Below are positions 35,617 to 46,889 of a DNA stretch of 64,000 nt, piece after piece. A program made the translations under genes and the position numbers. The notes beneath the pieces are model-generated. The model was not told the DNA's origin and searched no databases. It saw only the letters and a program-made list of their open reading frames with translations. Position 1 is the stretch's first letter, and the number at the start of each line of letters is the position of its first letter. Origin of the DNA: Flaveria trinervia (Eukaryota; Streptophyta; Magnoliopsida; Asterales; Asteraceae); assembly GCA_025506515.1 (NCBI GenBank), contig CM046442.1, positions 11,607,154 through 11,671,153 on the forward strand. The letters run 5' to 3'.

Positions 35617-36762
35617 AAGCCCGAATTTGTTTAGAAATTGATTCAAAACGTTTTAACCATTAATTGCTGAAATCCCCCAAATTTGACATAAACCCTAGAA
35701 TCAATTTGATTCCAAAATTGAAGATGAATTCGTAGTTGTTGATACCGATTACCATGGGGCTTTTATTCCCCATGTAAAATAGAGTAACAAACTAGTTTTA
35801 ATTACCCGAATCAAAGCGTGGAGCACAAGAACAGATGAAGAACAGGTTGCGGCCAAACACGATTTTGTTCGATGTGCAAAAGCTGATAAAAATACAAAAA
35901 GTAAACCCCAAGATCAAAAGCCCTCATTAAATTTTGGTTTTTATGACCAGGTGACAAAGTTCGAGTAGAGGTCGGTTCGCAATGAACTTGAATTGTTAAA
36001 GGTGATGTTGGTGTTGGTTTCAGGGGAAATTGTAAGTTGTGAACGTTTAGGAACACTTAGATGATTGATTAGATGAGTTTAATAAGGTTATTATTAGGAT
36101 TTAAGGGTCGATCAGTTATGGAATTAAAGGTTTCGGTTTATTCAATCCGAATGGTGCTTGTAACCGGTGATTAAACACAATTAAATGGTGCATTCATGTT
36201 CGAAGTGGGTTCTAAAAAGGTTGGGGAACGGTTTAAGGTTAAAAATCGAATTAATTTAAGAGTTTTTGGGGTCGTCGGAGCCGCGCTGGGGCTTGTCGGC
36301 CGGCGACCGGGAAAACGGGGGCGAGGGAGGGAGGTTTGGGTTAATTACACATATGGCCCATGGAGTTTGATAATTCATTATTTTATGCTAGAAATTTTAA
36401 GTTTCCATAAATTACAATTTAAACCTTAAACTTATAAAACTAAATGAACTAAATTAATTGTTTATTTTCAACAATTAAATTTCATAAAACTTATAAGCTT
36501 ATTAAAAGTTATTTTATAACTTAATAATTTTTTAATAAAACTTTTCCATTTAGATATTTATAGTAAGATGATTAATAAATCTTATAACTTTATAAAAAGA
36601 TTTAAGTAAATTATTACAAGTTGTTTTAAATAATTAAAAAAAATAATTCATAATAAATGTTGTATTTAATCCATAAAACCATTAAAATAATTTAATAATG
36701 GAAATTCAAATTGAGTTCGGGTTTTGGGTTTTAACTCGAAAATTTGCAGATGTTACATCTCT

Positions 36763-38207
36763 GTACTTCTCCCTTTATTCATTAATTCATGTATGCATTC
36801 ATTCATTACGTCCCTCTTTTCATTATTTTCCACTTTACGTTACATAATACTTTCATTACATTATTAGCGTTCAAAGCAAAGCCAAGGGAAGACATACATA
36901 CATAATAAGGAACACATATAAACATAAACATACACCATCACCAATACAGGCAACATCATACGTACATAACACACATCAGACATAAACCATCACATCATAA
37001 CCAGGCCTATCTTCCCATTTTACCCCTTAAAAACCACTTAGAAACCTTAAGTCCAAATTGGGTGCATGGGACCTTCTAGGCGCATGGGCATAAAAATTCT
37101 AAGTGTAAAACAGTCTGGGCGCATGGGCACTATTTGGGCGCTTTTGCCCTGTTCAGGCGCATTGCCACTATGCAGGCGCATGGCACCTGTTTAGGCGCAT
37201 CAACACTTAGCCGTTTCAAGCACTTGGGCGCATAGGCACTGCCTAGGCACATGGCCAATACTTAGTCGTTTCAATCTCTAGGACGCATGGGCACTATTTA
37301 GGCGCATGGTCCACACTTAGCCTTTTCTTCACTTAGGCGCATGGGCACTATTTAGGCGCATGACCCACCCTTGGGTGCATGGCTAACACTTAGACGCATG
37401 GGCCAACATGCTAGGCGCATGGGCCACTATTTAGGCGCATGACCCACCCTTGGGCGCATGACCCACCCTTGGGCGCATGGCCAACACTTAGGCGTCTGGC
37501 CACTCATGCTAGACGCATGGACAACTATTTGGGCGCATGAACCACTGTTCATGTTCATCAGACATTCTGAAATCTTTTCTATGCCATTAATTTCACCCGA
37601 TTCTCATTCTAAGCATACCCAAACACAGATCTAACATACTAAGGCCATCTAAGCATGCTAAACATCATATCTAACCCATAATCATCACTATAACATGCAT
37701 ACATACATATAACATTCGGATATAAAACTGTAAACCCACGGTTTCTTTCAAAACGTTTACTTAGTATGCATAATAGCCCCAAATCAGTTAAAAATCCGTA
37801 AAAGAGGGGTTCTAGAAACTCACCTTTAGCAGCTTTTGAGCAGCACTCTTCCCATTCGAGTCCCACATTCGATTCTGCTCTTGAATCCCGAAAACAAACT
37901 CTAAACAACCGGAACTTCGGTCAAGAACTCAATACTCAACTGAAACCGAGCTCAAACAAGAGAAGACTTACCTTTTTCAGCTTCTTCTTCCTCTTTCTCT
38001 CTAGAACTGGGTTCTCTATCTCTCTCTCTTCTTCTTCCGAGATCAAGCAGCTTTCTGCTTGATATGGGCGACCATGCCCTTAAATATCTTAAAATAATAA
38101 GATTTTGTACTTTGTACACTTTATCCCCCTCCATTTGTACACAATTTCGATTCTTTCTATTTACTTTTCTTTTCCTTTCGTTTAAGTAGAAATTTCGAGG
38201 TGTTACA
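36763..38207 (-). mobile_element. 5' LTR of element A, right segment
   Basis: The LTR continues after the nested solo LTR with GTACTTCTCCCTTTATTC, matching 24986 onward in the other LTR. It contains the GGCGCATG motif array at 37065-37545 and ends CGAGGTGTTACA. Together with 28888-31049 it makes a 3607-bp LTR, about 918 bp longer than its partner; almost all of the difference is the 45-bp minisatellite. Confidence 0.92.
37065..37545. repeat. GGCGCATGGGCAC-type motif array in 5' LTR of element A
   Basis: Counterpart of 25265-25740, with the same order of variants and one extra unit near 37440-37480 (CATGACCCACCCTTGGGCG doubled). Confidence 0.85.
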
Positions 38208-38673
38208 CTTTCGAGGCGGTCAATGTGGCTTTTCATCTTAAGTACATAATATGAAATAGATTGGGTGTCTTCCATATGACACGCATGGAGTGCTCGAACC
38301 GTTTTGAAGCGCTCAACCCGTGCTTGTTGTTGGAACGTTTCCTTCAACTGGGTTATCATGTCGTACGCTCTATGATGGTCATACTCCTTTTGGAGATCTG
38401 GAGTCATACTTGCCAACATAAGGCAAGACACTTGGACCGAGTCCTCAGTGTATTTCACCCAATTGTTATAGGCCTCCTCATCATCCTCACTAGGTGATCG
38501 GGAATTGGATCGTCTAATATGTATGATCGTTTCTCTTGCTTGAGAACAATTCTCAAGTTTCGAAACCAATCAATAAAGTTATTATGGTTTAGACGCTCCT
38601 TTTGGAGAATGGTACTTAATTATAGCGAGTGAGCGGTCGGGATTTCATTGTTATCATTATTGTTGGTGGCCAT
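38208..38673 (-). pseudogene. Copia gag, 5' part
   Basis: Gag of the outer copia element, with the likely start at the ATG at 38671-38673 (MATNNNDNNEIPTAHSL). A stop follows in the first 20 codons. Then a UBN2-type gag core is visible: FIDWFRNLRIVL, VSCLMLASMTPDLQKEYDHH, AYDMITQLKETFQQQARVER and ISYYVLKMKSHIDRLE. The Tekay-type element interrupts it at 38207; the rest is at 23705 and below. Open frames differ by shifts, so gag is not functional. Confidence 0.88.
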
Positions 38674-40100
38674 CTACAAAATATAACAAAGTTCAATTTT
38701 AGTAATTTCATATTGTTCATATTCTAATAATTAAAACCCCTTTTAAGTGTCTTACACAATTTTAAAATCTAGAATCCAACGTTACATTTAAATAGTGGTT
38801 AGGTGATTTTTACCCCATTATTTAAATTAACAAGGTAGTCAACGTTTTGACAATTGCAACCCTTTTAAAATCTAGGGTATGGGACCGACTTTAAACATCA
38901 TATGTATTGTCGGCATGTTTATCCCATCAACACCTTTGTAAACCATATTGTAGGTGATCCATTTAACATGGTTTGTAAATCAAGTTACCCTACTTGCACA
39001 CACATGTGAGTTTTCCAACATAAGTGGTTAGGTGACCTTTATCCCACAAATATGGTATCCCTACCTCAAGTCACAAGTTCCCTCAAAATGGTTAGGTGAC
39101 CTTTATCCCATTAAGAGTTTCCAAATGATTCAAGTGTTGTGCAAAAGGATGGTGTTAAACTTGTTTAAAAAAGAAATTAAGGTTTTTATAATCTTAGTTT
39201 AAAAAACTCTATGTATCTTATATATGCATGCTTTCAAATACAAGGTATCCTATGGTTCACTTTTAATAAAACCTCTTTTATTAAAACCATTAATCCTTTT
39301 AATAACCTTTTATTAACCACTTAATGATAAAGAACCATCAAATTTTCAACTTGTTAAGTTTGTTAATGAGTTTGTAATACATATCCAAATATCAACCAAA
39401 CAATCAAACAACAAACATCCAAACAAGCATAAACATATAAACATGAGTGCATAACCATAGCCACTAAGTTGACCACACTTGTTTGCCATCATAAGTGTTA
39501 TCATAAGGTCTTTCCTAAGGGTGAAGATGACACATCAAAATGTGTCCATGAACTCCCACTTGAATCCACATCCAAATGCTTCAAGTGTCCATGTCTTTTG
39601 TGTCCTTCTTTGAGTCTTCATCTTGTGCATCTTCTTTTACAAAAATCATATCCTAATACAATTTTTCTAATAAAAGAAATGCATCTAATCTATTTATTAC
39701 ATAACCAAATGAATAAATAAATTACAACCCAAGATACAAAACACAAAATACAACCCTTACAAGGAACAAACCAACATGACATACAACAATCAACCAAAAC
39801 CAAACACATAAGGCCAAGGCTATGTTATGCACCATAAAATGAAACACATTCAACATCCAAGAACAACAAAGAATCCCTTATTTCAGCTCTAAAGTTTCAG
39901 CCAACATAAACTAAAACTTTAAGGTTGTCCAAACAACATAATCAACCATTTGACATAATTCTTTCAAGGTTTATACTAAAGCATGCAAGATTAAACCTTG
40001 AAACATAAGGGATTCAAACACCCACAACAAAACAGCCCCTAATGGGTTGAAAAGGTCTATGAAAACTAACTTTTCAAGACCTTTTGAAGCATACATTCCA
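38674..40100 (-). other. 5' leader of copia element
   Basis: About 1.4 kb of noncoding, A-rich sequence between the copia PBS and gag. Repeated phrases such as GGTTAGGTGACCTTTATCCC (about 39027-39110) occur three times in variant form. No gene is seen; small frames such as 39469-39720 have no domain. Confidence 0.6.
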
Positions 40101-40104
40101 CATA

Positions 40105-40121
40105 ACCGGCTCTAGATGCCA
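40105..40121 (-). promoter_or_regulatory. Primer-binding site of copia element (imperfect)
   Basis: On minus, TGGCATCTAGAGCCGG lies just inside the 5' LTR. It resembles the tRNA-Met type site TGGTATCAGAGC with a C for T and an inserted T, so it is a decayed or variant primer site. Confidence 0.55.
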
Positions 40122-40122
40122 T

Positions 40123-41120
40123 TATTGGGTTTTGTCACAAGTAAAAACACTTAGTTTAACCATTTAAACTATGAAAGCGCAGCGGAATAAAAGAGTTAAA
40201 TTATGGTTTATAATCTGAAAATCTTGCCATGTTAAACCATCAACAAAACCCAAGAATGAGGATCGAAATTTATATGAAATAGTATGATATCAAAACATAA
40301 AATAACAACCATAGGGTCTTCATAGAAACAACCTTTCTTGAACGAATGTTGTAGATGAAAAGGTGGAAGAAGATGATGTTCTTGAGTAGATAGCCTTCAA
40401 AGGAGAAGACCTCAAGCTTGTATACCCACAAGCCTAAACAAACACCTCATCTTGTTAGGTAGAAGAACACCAAGATTTACTCCCTTTTGAACAACCCAAA
40501 TCAGCCAAGAAAATCCTGAAGTGCTGTCAACAAAAACCGATTTTTCAGCCTTTTCTTTTCTTTCTTTTGAACGAAATTGGTTGTTCTTTGGAGAGGTTTT
40601 TCTTTTGTGTGTGTGAGAGAAAAGTGTGTTAGATGGTTGAGTGAAAAAGTGAGTTAAGTCTTGCAAATAACAAGACAAAACACATGCTGCCAACCACCCA
40701 TATGGGCGGCCAAAATCATCAACATAAAATGGGTTTCCCTCCCATTTGAAAGTTTTATAAAATACTCTTTCAACCATAAGATTTTATAAAATTAAAACCC
40801 CTTTTAATTTTATAACCATAACACATTTTATTTGTTACTATTTAACTAACTTAAAAAATAAAACAAATAATATCTAATGAACAAACTATCCGTATAATGT
40901 TGTTCTACCACAAAGCTATCCATATAATGTTGTTCTACCACAAAGCAATGTTTTAGAAAACTCATTTTCTAATTGGTGTTAATGTTTATTTGTATGATCT
41001 CATCAACAAACAAACATTTATTGGTATTTGTATAGCTTGTTATTGGGTATGACCTGACTTGGATCATAACATACTAACCACATCAATCTTGTATGTGTCT
41101 TGGGCATATGAGGTCCAACA
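40123..41120 (-). mobile_element. 5' LTR of copia element
   Basis: This 998-bp LTR ends CCAACA at 41120. Its left edge reads TATTGGG where TGTTGGG is expected, one substitution in the terminal dinucleotide. It shares the 30-bp tandem duplication and nearly the same 121-codon frame as its partner at 18378-19374. Confidence 0.93.
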
Positions 41121-41125
41121 ATTTT

Positions 41126-42254
41126 ACCCCCTGAAAAAATTTAATTCCCCTCTTCTCTCCCAACTCTCGATGAAGGTGTTCAAGTTTCGCTACAAACAAA
41201 TGATTGATCCTTGTATTAGTGCGGCAGACGATTTACAACACGTCAAAGATCATGTCTAGTACACCTGTGTTGGCTTAGTTAGATAATTCTTATGTAGTAC
41301 AAGTGCTCTTGATTAATCATAAAATCGAGATAAATAATGTCCGTGTAGCTGTTGTAGATCTTCTATAATAAATTATGTCTTGCAACTAGCTAACAATAAA
41401 CAAATAAAGGAGTATTTACATATTTTTCCTTACTCAAATCATTAATTATATATTTACCCAAATCAAAAAAATCAATTACATATTTTCCCTTTCTAAAACA
41501 TATATATTACATATTTACCCATTTTGGTGAAATAATTTATTGAATAATTATTTTACTTGTGTTTCACCAAAGTACTTTTACACATTTTACTTTCTAATAC
41601 TATCAACTACGTAGTTCCTCAAGTAAGAGTCTTCTATATAAATAGAAATAAAAATAAATAAATCTCGTTTAAAACTTTATTTCAAAACTACAATAACTGA
41701 TAACCAAAGTTATATCTCCAGATACAAAACACAGTTGTCAAAAGTTTTAAACAATTTTAAAAATAAAACATCCATATGTAAAAATCTCTTACTAAAAACA
41801 AGGTAAAATAGTTATTTAATAGTTTAAGTTGAATGAAATGGATATATGTTTAAGTTGAATGAAATGGATATATCTGTGATATATAAGTTTTAAAAAGAGG
41901 AATTATGTAATCGATTTTTTTGGTTGGAGAAATATATAATTTATGTTTTTAGGTAGGGGATATACGTAAAAATCCCATAAATTAATATCACTAGACTCAT
42001 TAATTGGCTTGTGGTGGTAATCATGTGCATGTGATTTTTAGTTTAGTGTGAATGATTTTTGTGATAATGCGACAAATGAGTTATGACACTTTACGTGATC
42101 ATGTGTAATATATCCAAGTTAGCTTAGTTAGACACTTAGACGATTTGTGTGCATCACATAGAGCTCTTGATCAATCATAAAATCAAGATAAATGATGTTT
42201 GTGTAGTTGATTAATTAGATCTCAAAGTAACCAAAAATGAGTAATATGGGACTC
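41126..42254. other. Intergenic, no gene seen
   Basis: AT-rich host or old repeat DNA to the right of the first nest. A short tandem duplication of GTTTAAGTTGAATGAAATGG plus ATATAT lies at about 41827-41873. No coding or RNA gene is recognised. Confidence 0.5.
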
Positions 42255-42500
42255 ATCAACCGGTTTGTAGCACCCATACCCTAGAAATTCACAAGAGGCA
42301 ATGCGGCTCACGAGCTTACCTAGCGACGACAAAATGTAGGGTTCAAACTACTATTTCTTTCCAACATCACGTTATGCTCAAACCCTGATCTAAGCTTCTA
42401 ATCTCGTCATGGCCACTCAACATTTTTACTTGGGGTGAGGATCGAACCAGAGTCTCATTTGGAAAATCCTAATGTCCTACCACGAGGCCATGTTGTCTGG
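42255..42500 (-). mobile_element. tRNA-derived SINE (candidate)
   Basis: On minus, TGGCCTCGTGGTAGGACATT looks like an A box and TCTGGTTCGATCCTCACC holds a clear B box, GGTTCGATCC, at tRNA-like spacing. The region continues for about 180 bp to a GGTATGGGTGCTACAAACC tail. A 5' tRNA-like head and short unrelated body fit a plant SINE. No poly(A) or TSD was found, so the ends are approximate. It does not fold as an intact tRNA gene by eye. Confidence 0.4.
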
Positions 42501-43959
42501 AGTAGTTGCAACTAACTAACAAAACCTAAAATCATGAGTGTTTGCTTGTTTCTTATCTTCATGCCGTAACTTTTACCTATTTTGTGTGCATTTTGTTTTT
42601 TAATTTGATTCACAATTTTTTAGCTTTAGTTGAGATCTTTTTATTGTAGTTAAATTTTAAATTTACTATTCTAACGAGGCCACATGTGTTCAACTAATCA
42701 CATGTTTCACGTGAATACGATATCATTTCTATCTTAATCAGGTAAGTTATTTACTTTTTTGTATTACTTGATAGCGGTCTCCATAATTACATACTAAATT
42801 TGACTTGGAAACCGTAATCACCATATATGTTTTACATTTTTACATACCCATGCTGATATGTCCACTAAATTTAGGGTTTCTAGTTAGAGTTGTGAGATTT
42901 CATCTCCCCCTCTCTTGGGCCCCCTCCCCCTCTTCAGTAAGTTCGAGTCCTTACTTAATTCTTAAACTAATTGCGACTCAGAGGTTAGATAGAAAAAACA
43001 CATAAAGAGCACCTAACAGAAGAGACAAGACAGCTATGATCAAAGAGCACCTAACAGAAGAGAGAAAACACATAAAGAGGTTCAAACGAGAAATATATTA
43101 AATGTTCATAGAAAAAAGTAGCTTTAAAAGCTAGCATTCCCCAACCAATAAGGGGTTAGTCAGGATTTTTCCTCCTGTTTGGATGCGAACTGCGAAACTT
43201 GACGACTAGAGACAAGACAACTATGATCAGAGTTAAGGGGGCATTTAAACTAAAAGACTTTGTGTTTTCCTTCTGTAATTCCTATGTTTCTTTTTTATCA
43301 ATAATAAGCATTTTCAATCCTATCATCACTTGGTGTGATGCAAGTAATACAAGGTGAGTTAAACTATTCATGTTAGCATGATAGTCAACCTATTGATTAC
43401 ATTCTACTACTAGGGTTCCAAACCTTCCCTTTAGTTCTATAAAGACCTTTCCAACAAAATAGATACTAAAGCTATTGTGAATTGGTCGTTCTAAGTTGGA
43501 AAGAGGGCTTTGGGCAAAGAGCAACTCGAAAGTACTTGATTTGTGTTCGAGTACCGAAAGACGTGACTTCAGGAGTGGATTTCGAAAGGAAAGACTTAGT
43601 TTACTTCCAGTAAATTTTTATGTATGAACTCGTAGAAAGAAAGTCAAGTGTGAGTTATTTGGAAAATTTTAGTATGAAACCATTTCAATACCTAGCTAGA
43701 CAAAAATCAATCCTGTTAACATGAATACTTCCACCAATATTCAAATTTGCATGTAAGCCACCACCATCTTCTACAATGTTTTAATCAAATTACACAACAA
43801 AAAAACGATATCTTAGGGAATTGCTGTAAAGAAAACTTGAAAACTTAGGAAAGAAATGATAACCTAAACATCTTGGAAAAAAACTGATTACATGGAGAGT
43901 ATAATTAGAAAAGTTAGTTTGTATGTGTTAATAACAATGATTTAGTTTTCTCCATCGAT
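42501..43959. other. Intergenic, no gene seen
   Basis: No gene is recognised. A small direct repeat, AAAGAGCACCTAACAGAAGA, occurs at about 43004 and 43043. A third related phrase, GAGACAAGACAACTATGATC, lies near 43210. Confidence 0.5.
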
Positions 43960-44188
43960 GATTTAGGTTAAGTTTCTTGATCTATATTTTTTAATTACGT
44001 TACGGTTTGTGAATTTGTATAATCCAAGTGTCATGTCGTCGAAGAAAATAATATATTGCGACGCAAAATCGAAGTAAAAACTAAAAATTGGTCAACAAAA
44101 TTCAAAGAGCTATAGAGGCGACTTGTCGTCGCTATAGCCTTGGCTATAGAGACGACACATGTCGTTGCTATAGGTATCTCCTGTGTGG
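43960..44188. mobile_element. CACTA-like subterminal region (candidate)
   Basis: GGCGACTTGTCGTCGCTATA and GAGACGACACATGTCGTTGC form nested inverted repeats near 44115-44170, with GTCGTCG and GCGACGC words just upstream. Arrays of inverted GACGAC-type words near an end reading CTCCTGTGTG (compare CTTGTAGTG) are typical of plant CACTA elements. The element body to the left was not recognised. Confidence 0.35.
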
Positions 44189-46171
44189 GTGATATGATCT
44201 GAACTATACATATTTACAAACCAATATTTTCTATGCTTTTAAATAACTTTTGAGTATTTTTAGACAATTTAACTCATATTTGGTTTACATTTGCATTTTA
44301 TAAGTTTCAATATATTGTAAGCTCTAAAGACATATTTTTCTTAACAAAACTTGAGAATGACGGTTGATAAAAATTATTTATCTAAATAGATTTAATTTTG
44401 AAATATAAATTACTTGATAAAAATAAAAATGTGTTAATATAAATTGTGATATCAAAGATGTAGGTTTAGTAATTGCTATAAATGAATTAGTTATGTTTAA
44501 GTCAATTCGTTGTTTTATAAAAAATAAAATAAAAATTGAGCTATAAATCAAACAACGTACATACAGAATCAAACAAAAGTCCATGGAGCTAATTAAATCT
44601 AAAATTAAAATTGGATGACATAAATATAATTGATTTGAATGTTGTGGGTATAAGTTAAAAGTAGATTGGTGATCTATATATGTAAACCAAAATATTCATG
44701 TGAAACTCACGTGAAGATGAATCTGAAAGCGATAAATTGAATATTGGAGTTGGCTATTTGATTAATTTAGAGAATAAAGGAAAAGCCCAAGTCATTAATA
44801 AAGAATGTCCTTGAAGCCCAATTATTATATACGTTCGATTCAAAGTCTATGAAAACCTATTTATTTTTTTGGGTATTAATAATGATGATGACGGTAGAGA
44901 AAAGATACACACACGAAAAAAAGAGGTTGCCGAAAGGAAAACAAGCAGCGAGCGACGACAGAAAGAGACAAGGAAAGAAAAGAACACTAATTTCCATTCA
45001 ACTTGAAGCTCATTAGAGAGCAAAACTAAAGTAGATAGCAAAATCTGAGAGAAAGGATTGAAGCATACAAGCACAAAAGATTATTCGGTTTTGTTTCGTG
45101 ATCGATTATTTTTTTTGGTTTCATTGTTTCTCTCATTCATGTTATTAAATCTTTCTACTTTATTATTATTTTTGATGTTTTTAAACGTCATGAGTAACTA
45201 ATTTTTTTAGTACTACCTAGGTTGGGTTGAAAACTATTCATGTTTTAATTAAATATTTGGTTTTGACTTTGTATATTTGTTTATAAATCTTAGAACTTGA
45301 TCATTGTCTCAATTAAATATGAACCCATGTATTGTTTTATATTTAAATGTTATTGTCATACTCGTGTATGTTTTATCTAGATTAATGCATGACATCTAGA
45401 TTAGGCTTGCACGTTAAAATTAATTATTTAATGTTTAATTTAAACTTTGATTAGAGATAATAGAGAGTATTGGTTGTGATTTAATAGTATTTTTTAATAT
45501 GCTATCTTATCTAAAACATATAGGTGATAGATATTGCTTAAAGCCTCCTACCCATTGCTTGTTAGGTTTAGATTTCGCGAGAGCGTGTTTTGTCTTTCAT
45601 TCGTGGTGTTAGTGTCTTAGGGTATTTAATTGGATTTAATCGGATTTAATCAAGTTGCCCTTTGTCTTTGGGTTAGAAAATATAATTTTTAAAGACACTA
45701 CGATAGAAAACCTAGGGGTGATCTTCCATTAGACATTTTAATAAACCTATCTAGTGCTTACACGTGTATTTGGTTTTCTTAAAGAGTAGTAACATACCTA
45801 GTTAACCCTAAATCCGTACCTAGGTAGTTATTTAATATATTTGATCGTATTTAAGTTTCAAAGTTTGAATTCTTATTTGATTATTTCTTTCGTCGTGTTT
45901 CCAGTAATTAGTTTTTGTCAAATTGTTTGTTTTGTTTACTAATATTAATTACTTAAAATATTAAAATTAATTAGGTTAGAATTCGAAAAAGGTTATTATC
46001 GAGAGCCGTCATTAGTGTCCACGGATTCAATATCCGGACTTACCTAAACTTACTATATCATGACCGGTAATTGCTGTTTGTGTGAAGTTTAGTTGGGAAT
46101 TTTTAATTTGTAAAACTAATTTGTGAAAAACGCTTTTCTAATAATTTAATATATATAATTTTCACACATCA
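44182..46171 (+). mobile_element. 5' LTR of Athila-type element (left edge uncertain)
   Basis: The right edge is set by CACACATCA ending at 46171, immediately before a spacer and a tRNA-Asp-type primer site. The left edge is inferred: the Athila-like LTR text seems to begin near TGTGTGGGTGATATGATC or TGATATGATCTG at 44182-44190. The partner LTR lies beyond the window, so the start cannot be checked by TSD or alignment. The A/G-rich 44880-45060 region and the later TATCCGGACTTACC stretch are LTR or leader sequence without genes. Confidence 0.55.
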
Positions 46172-46177
46172 AGTTTT

Positions 46178-46195
46178 TGACGCCGGTGCCGGAGA
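46178..46195 (+). promoter_or_regulatory. Primer-binding site, tRNA-Asp type (degenerate)
   Basis: TGACGCCGGTGCCGGAGA lies six bases after the LTR end. It is a mutated version of the TGGCGCCGTTGCCGGGGA site that pairs with tRNA-Asp, used by Athila-type elements. Confidence 0.8.
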
Positions 46196-46409
46196 CACTG
46201 TTTTGGCGATTTTGAGAACGACCCGAGTCGGGGATCTAATCATTTGTTTTTTAGTTTAGAGTTTATTTTTTTGTTTAATTTCCTCTTATTTATTTAACTG
46301 TTCCTTTAGTTAGTATTTTTTTATTATATTTTTTACTTTTATTTGTTCGTGCTTTAATTAATTAAGTGAATTTATTTTTCTTTTTCTTTTTTTACCTTTC
46401 TTTTAGTTT

Positions 46410-46889
46410 ATGCGTCACACCCGTGTGCTGGACCACTAGAATTCAGCCACTTGATGATCCAGAGCGTGCATTCGATCAACATTCGAATGAATCTGACACA
46501 GAGCTTGAGACCGAGAAAGATCCTACGACAGCGAATCCACTCACGCCACAAAATCCACAATGGCCGACGAACAACCACCAATGAGGAGAGTGATTGCCGA
46601 CCACGCCAAGCCCACTGCTGCCGAAGCTAGGTCTAGTACTGTACGTCAACCAATCACTAGCAACAACTGGCAAATCCCTTCCCAAATCATTTCTATGGTC
46701 ACTAATACTGTTCAATTCCACGGGTTGCCTGCTGAAGACCCAAATTCTCACTTGGCTCGCTTCATGAGGATCTGTGACACCTTTCAAGTGAACGGTGTTT
46801 TTTAGGACGCATGCAAGTTGCGCCTCTCTCATTCTCTCTTACTGACCGCGCACACAGTTGGCTTGAGTCCCTTCCCACAGGATCTATCA
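46410..46889 (+). pseudogene. Athila-type gag, 5' part
   Basis: The likely start is the ATG at 46410 (MRHTRVLDH), which meets a stop after nine codons. Sequence continues in another frame (DDPERAFDQHSNESDTELE), then from 46560 in a third (IPSQIISMVTNTVQFHGLPA, EDPNSHLARFMRICDTFQ). This last block is the conserved start of the Athila gag capsid domain. After a stop at 46803 the frame again shifts before the insertion at 46890. Not functional. Confidence 0.8.

Larger units (their letters stand above)
31045..36762 (-). mobile_element. Solo LTR of a 2.8-kb LTR family, with nested copy (TSD TCTCT)
   Basis: The insert proper is 31050-36757: TGTCACACCTCGACCGACGG at the left, CAGATGTTACA at the right, with TCTCT duplicated on both sides (31045-31049, 36758-36762). 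Removing the nested insertion leaves 2881 bp without coding sequence, PBS or polypurine tract, so it is a solo LTR. Relatives are at 31873-34694 (opposite orientation) and 46890-58592. Read on minus it begins TGTAACATC and ends GGTGTGACA, similar in style to chromovirus LTRs; minus is inferred as the element orientation. Confidence 0.9.
23701..38212 (-). mobile_element. Tekay-type Ty3/gypsy element lacking pol core (TSD CTTTA/CTTTC)
   Basis: The element proper is 23706-38207, inserted in the gag of the copia element. The target duplications CTTTA (23701-23705) and CTTTC (38208-38212) differ at one base. The 3' LTR is 23706-26394. The internal region (26395-28887) is only 2493 bp, against 4918 bp in the related element at 48547. 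The 5' LTR is 28888-38207, interrupted by 31050-36757. Gag, a protease fragment and the C-terminal end of pol survive on minus; RT, RNase H and the integrase core are missing. With PBS, polypurine tract and LTRs present it could once have been copied in trans. Confidence 0.93.
18373..41125 (-). mobile_element. Ty1/copia retrotransposon with nested insertions (TSD ATTTT)
   Basis: The element proper is 18378-41120, with LTRs at 18378-19374 and 40123-41120. The perfect 5-bp duplication ATTTT is at 18373-18377 and 41121-41125. Genes run on minus: gag, zinc knuckle, protease, integrase, then RT and RNase H. Integrase before RT defines Ty1/copia. A Tekay-type element (23706-38207) splits gag. Without it the copia element is about 8.24 kb. 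The LTRs are the same length within a base but show visible substitutions (roughly 9 in a 160-bp stretch compared by eye), so insertion was not recent. The coding frame has several stops, so it is defective. Confidence 0.95.

Noticed and set aside
46366..46584. Separate small gene starting MNLFFFFFF
   Set aside because: The start is in a T-rich leader; the later part is Athila gag in a shifted frame.
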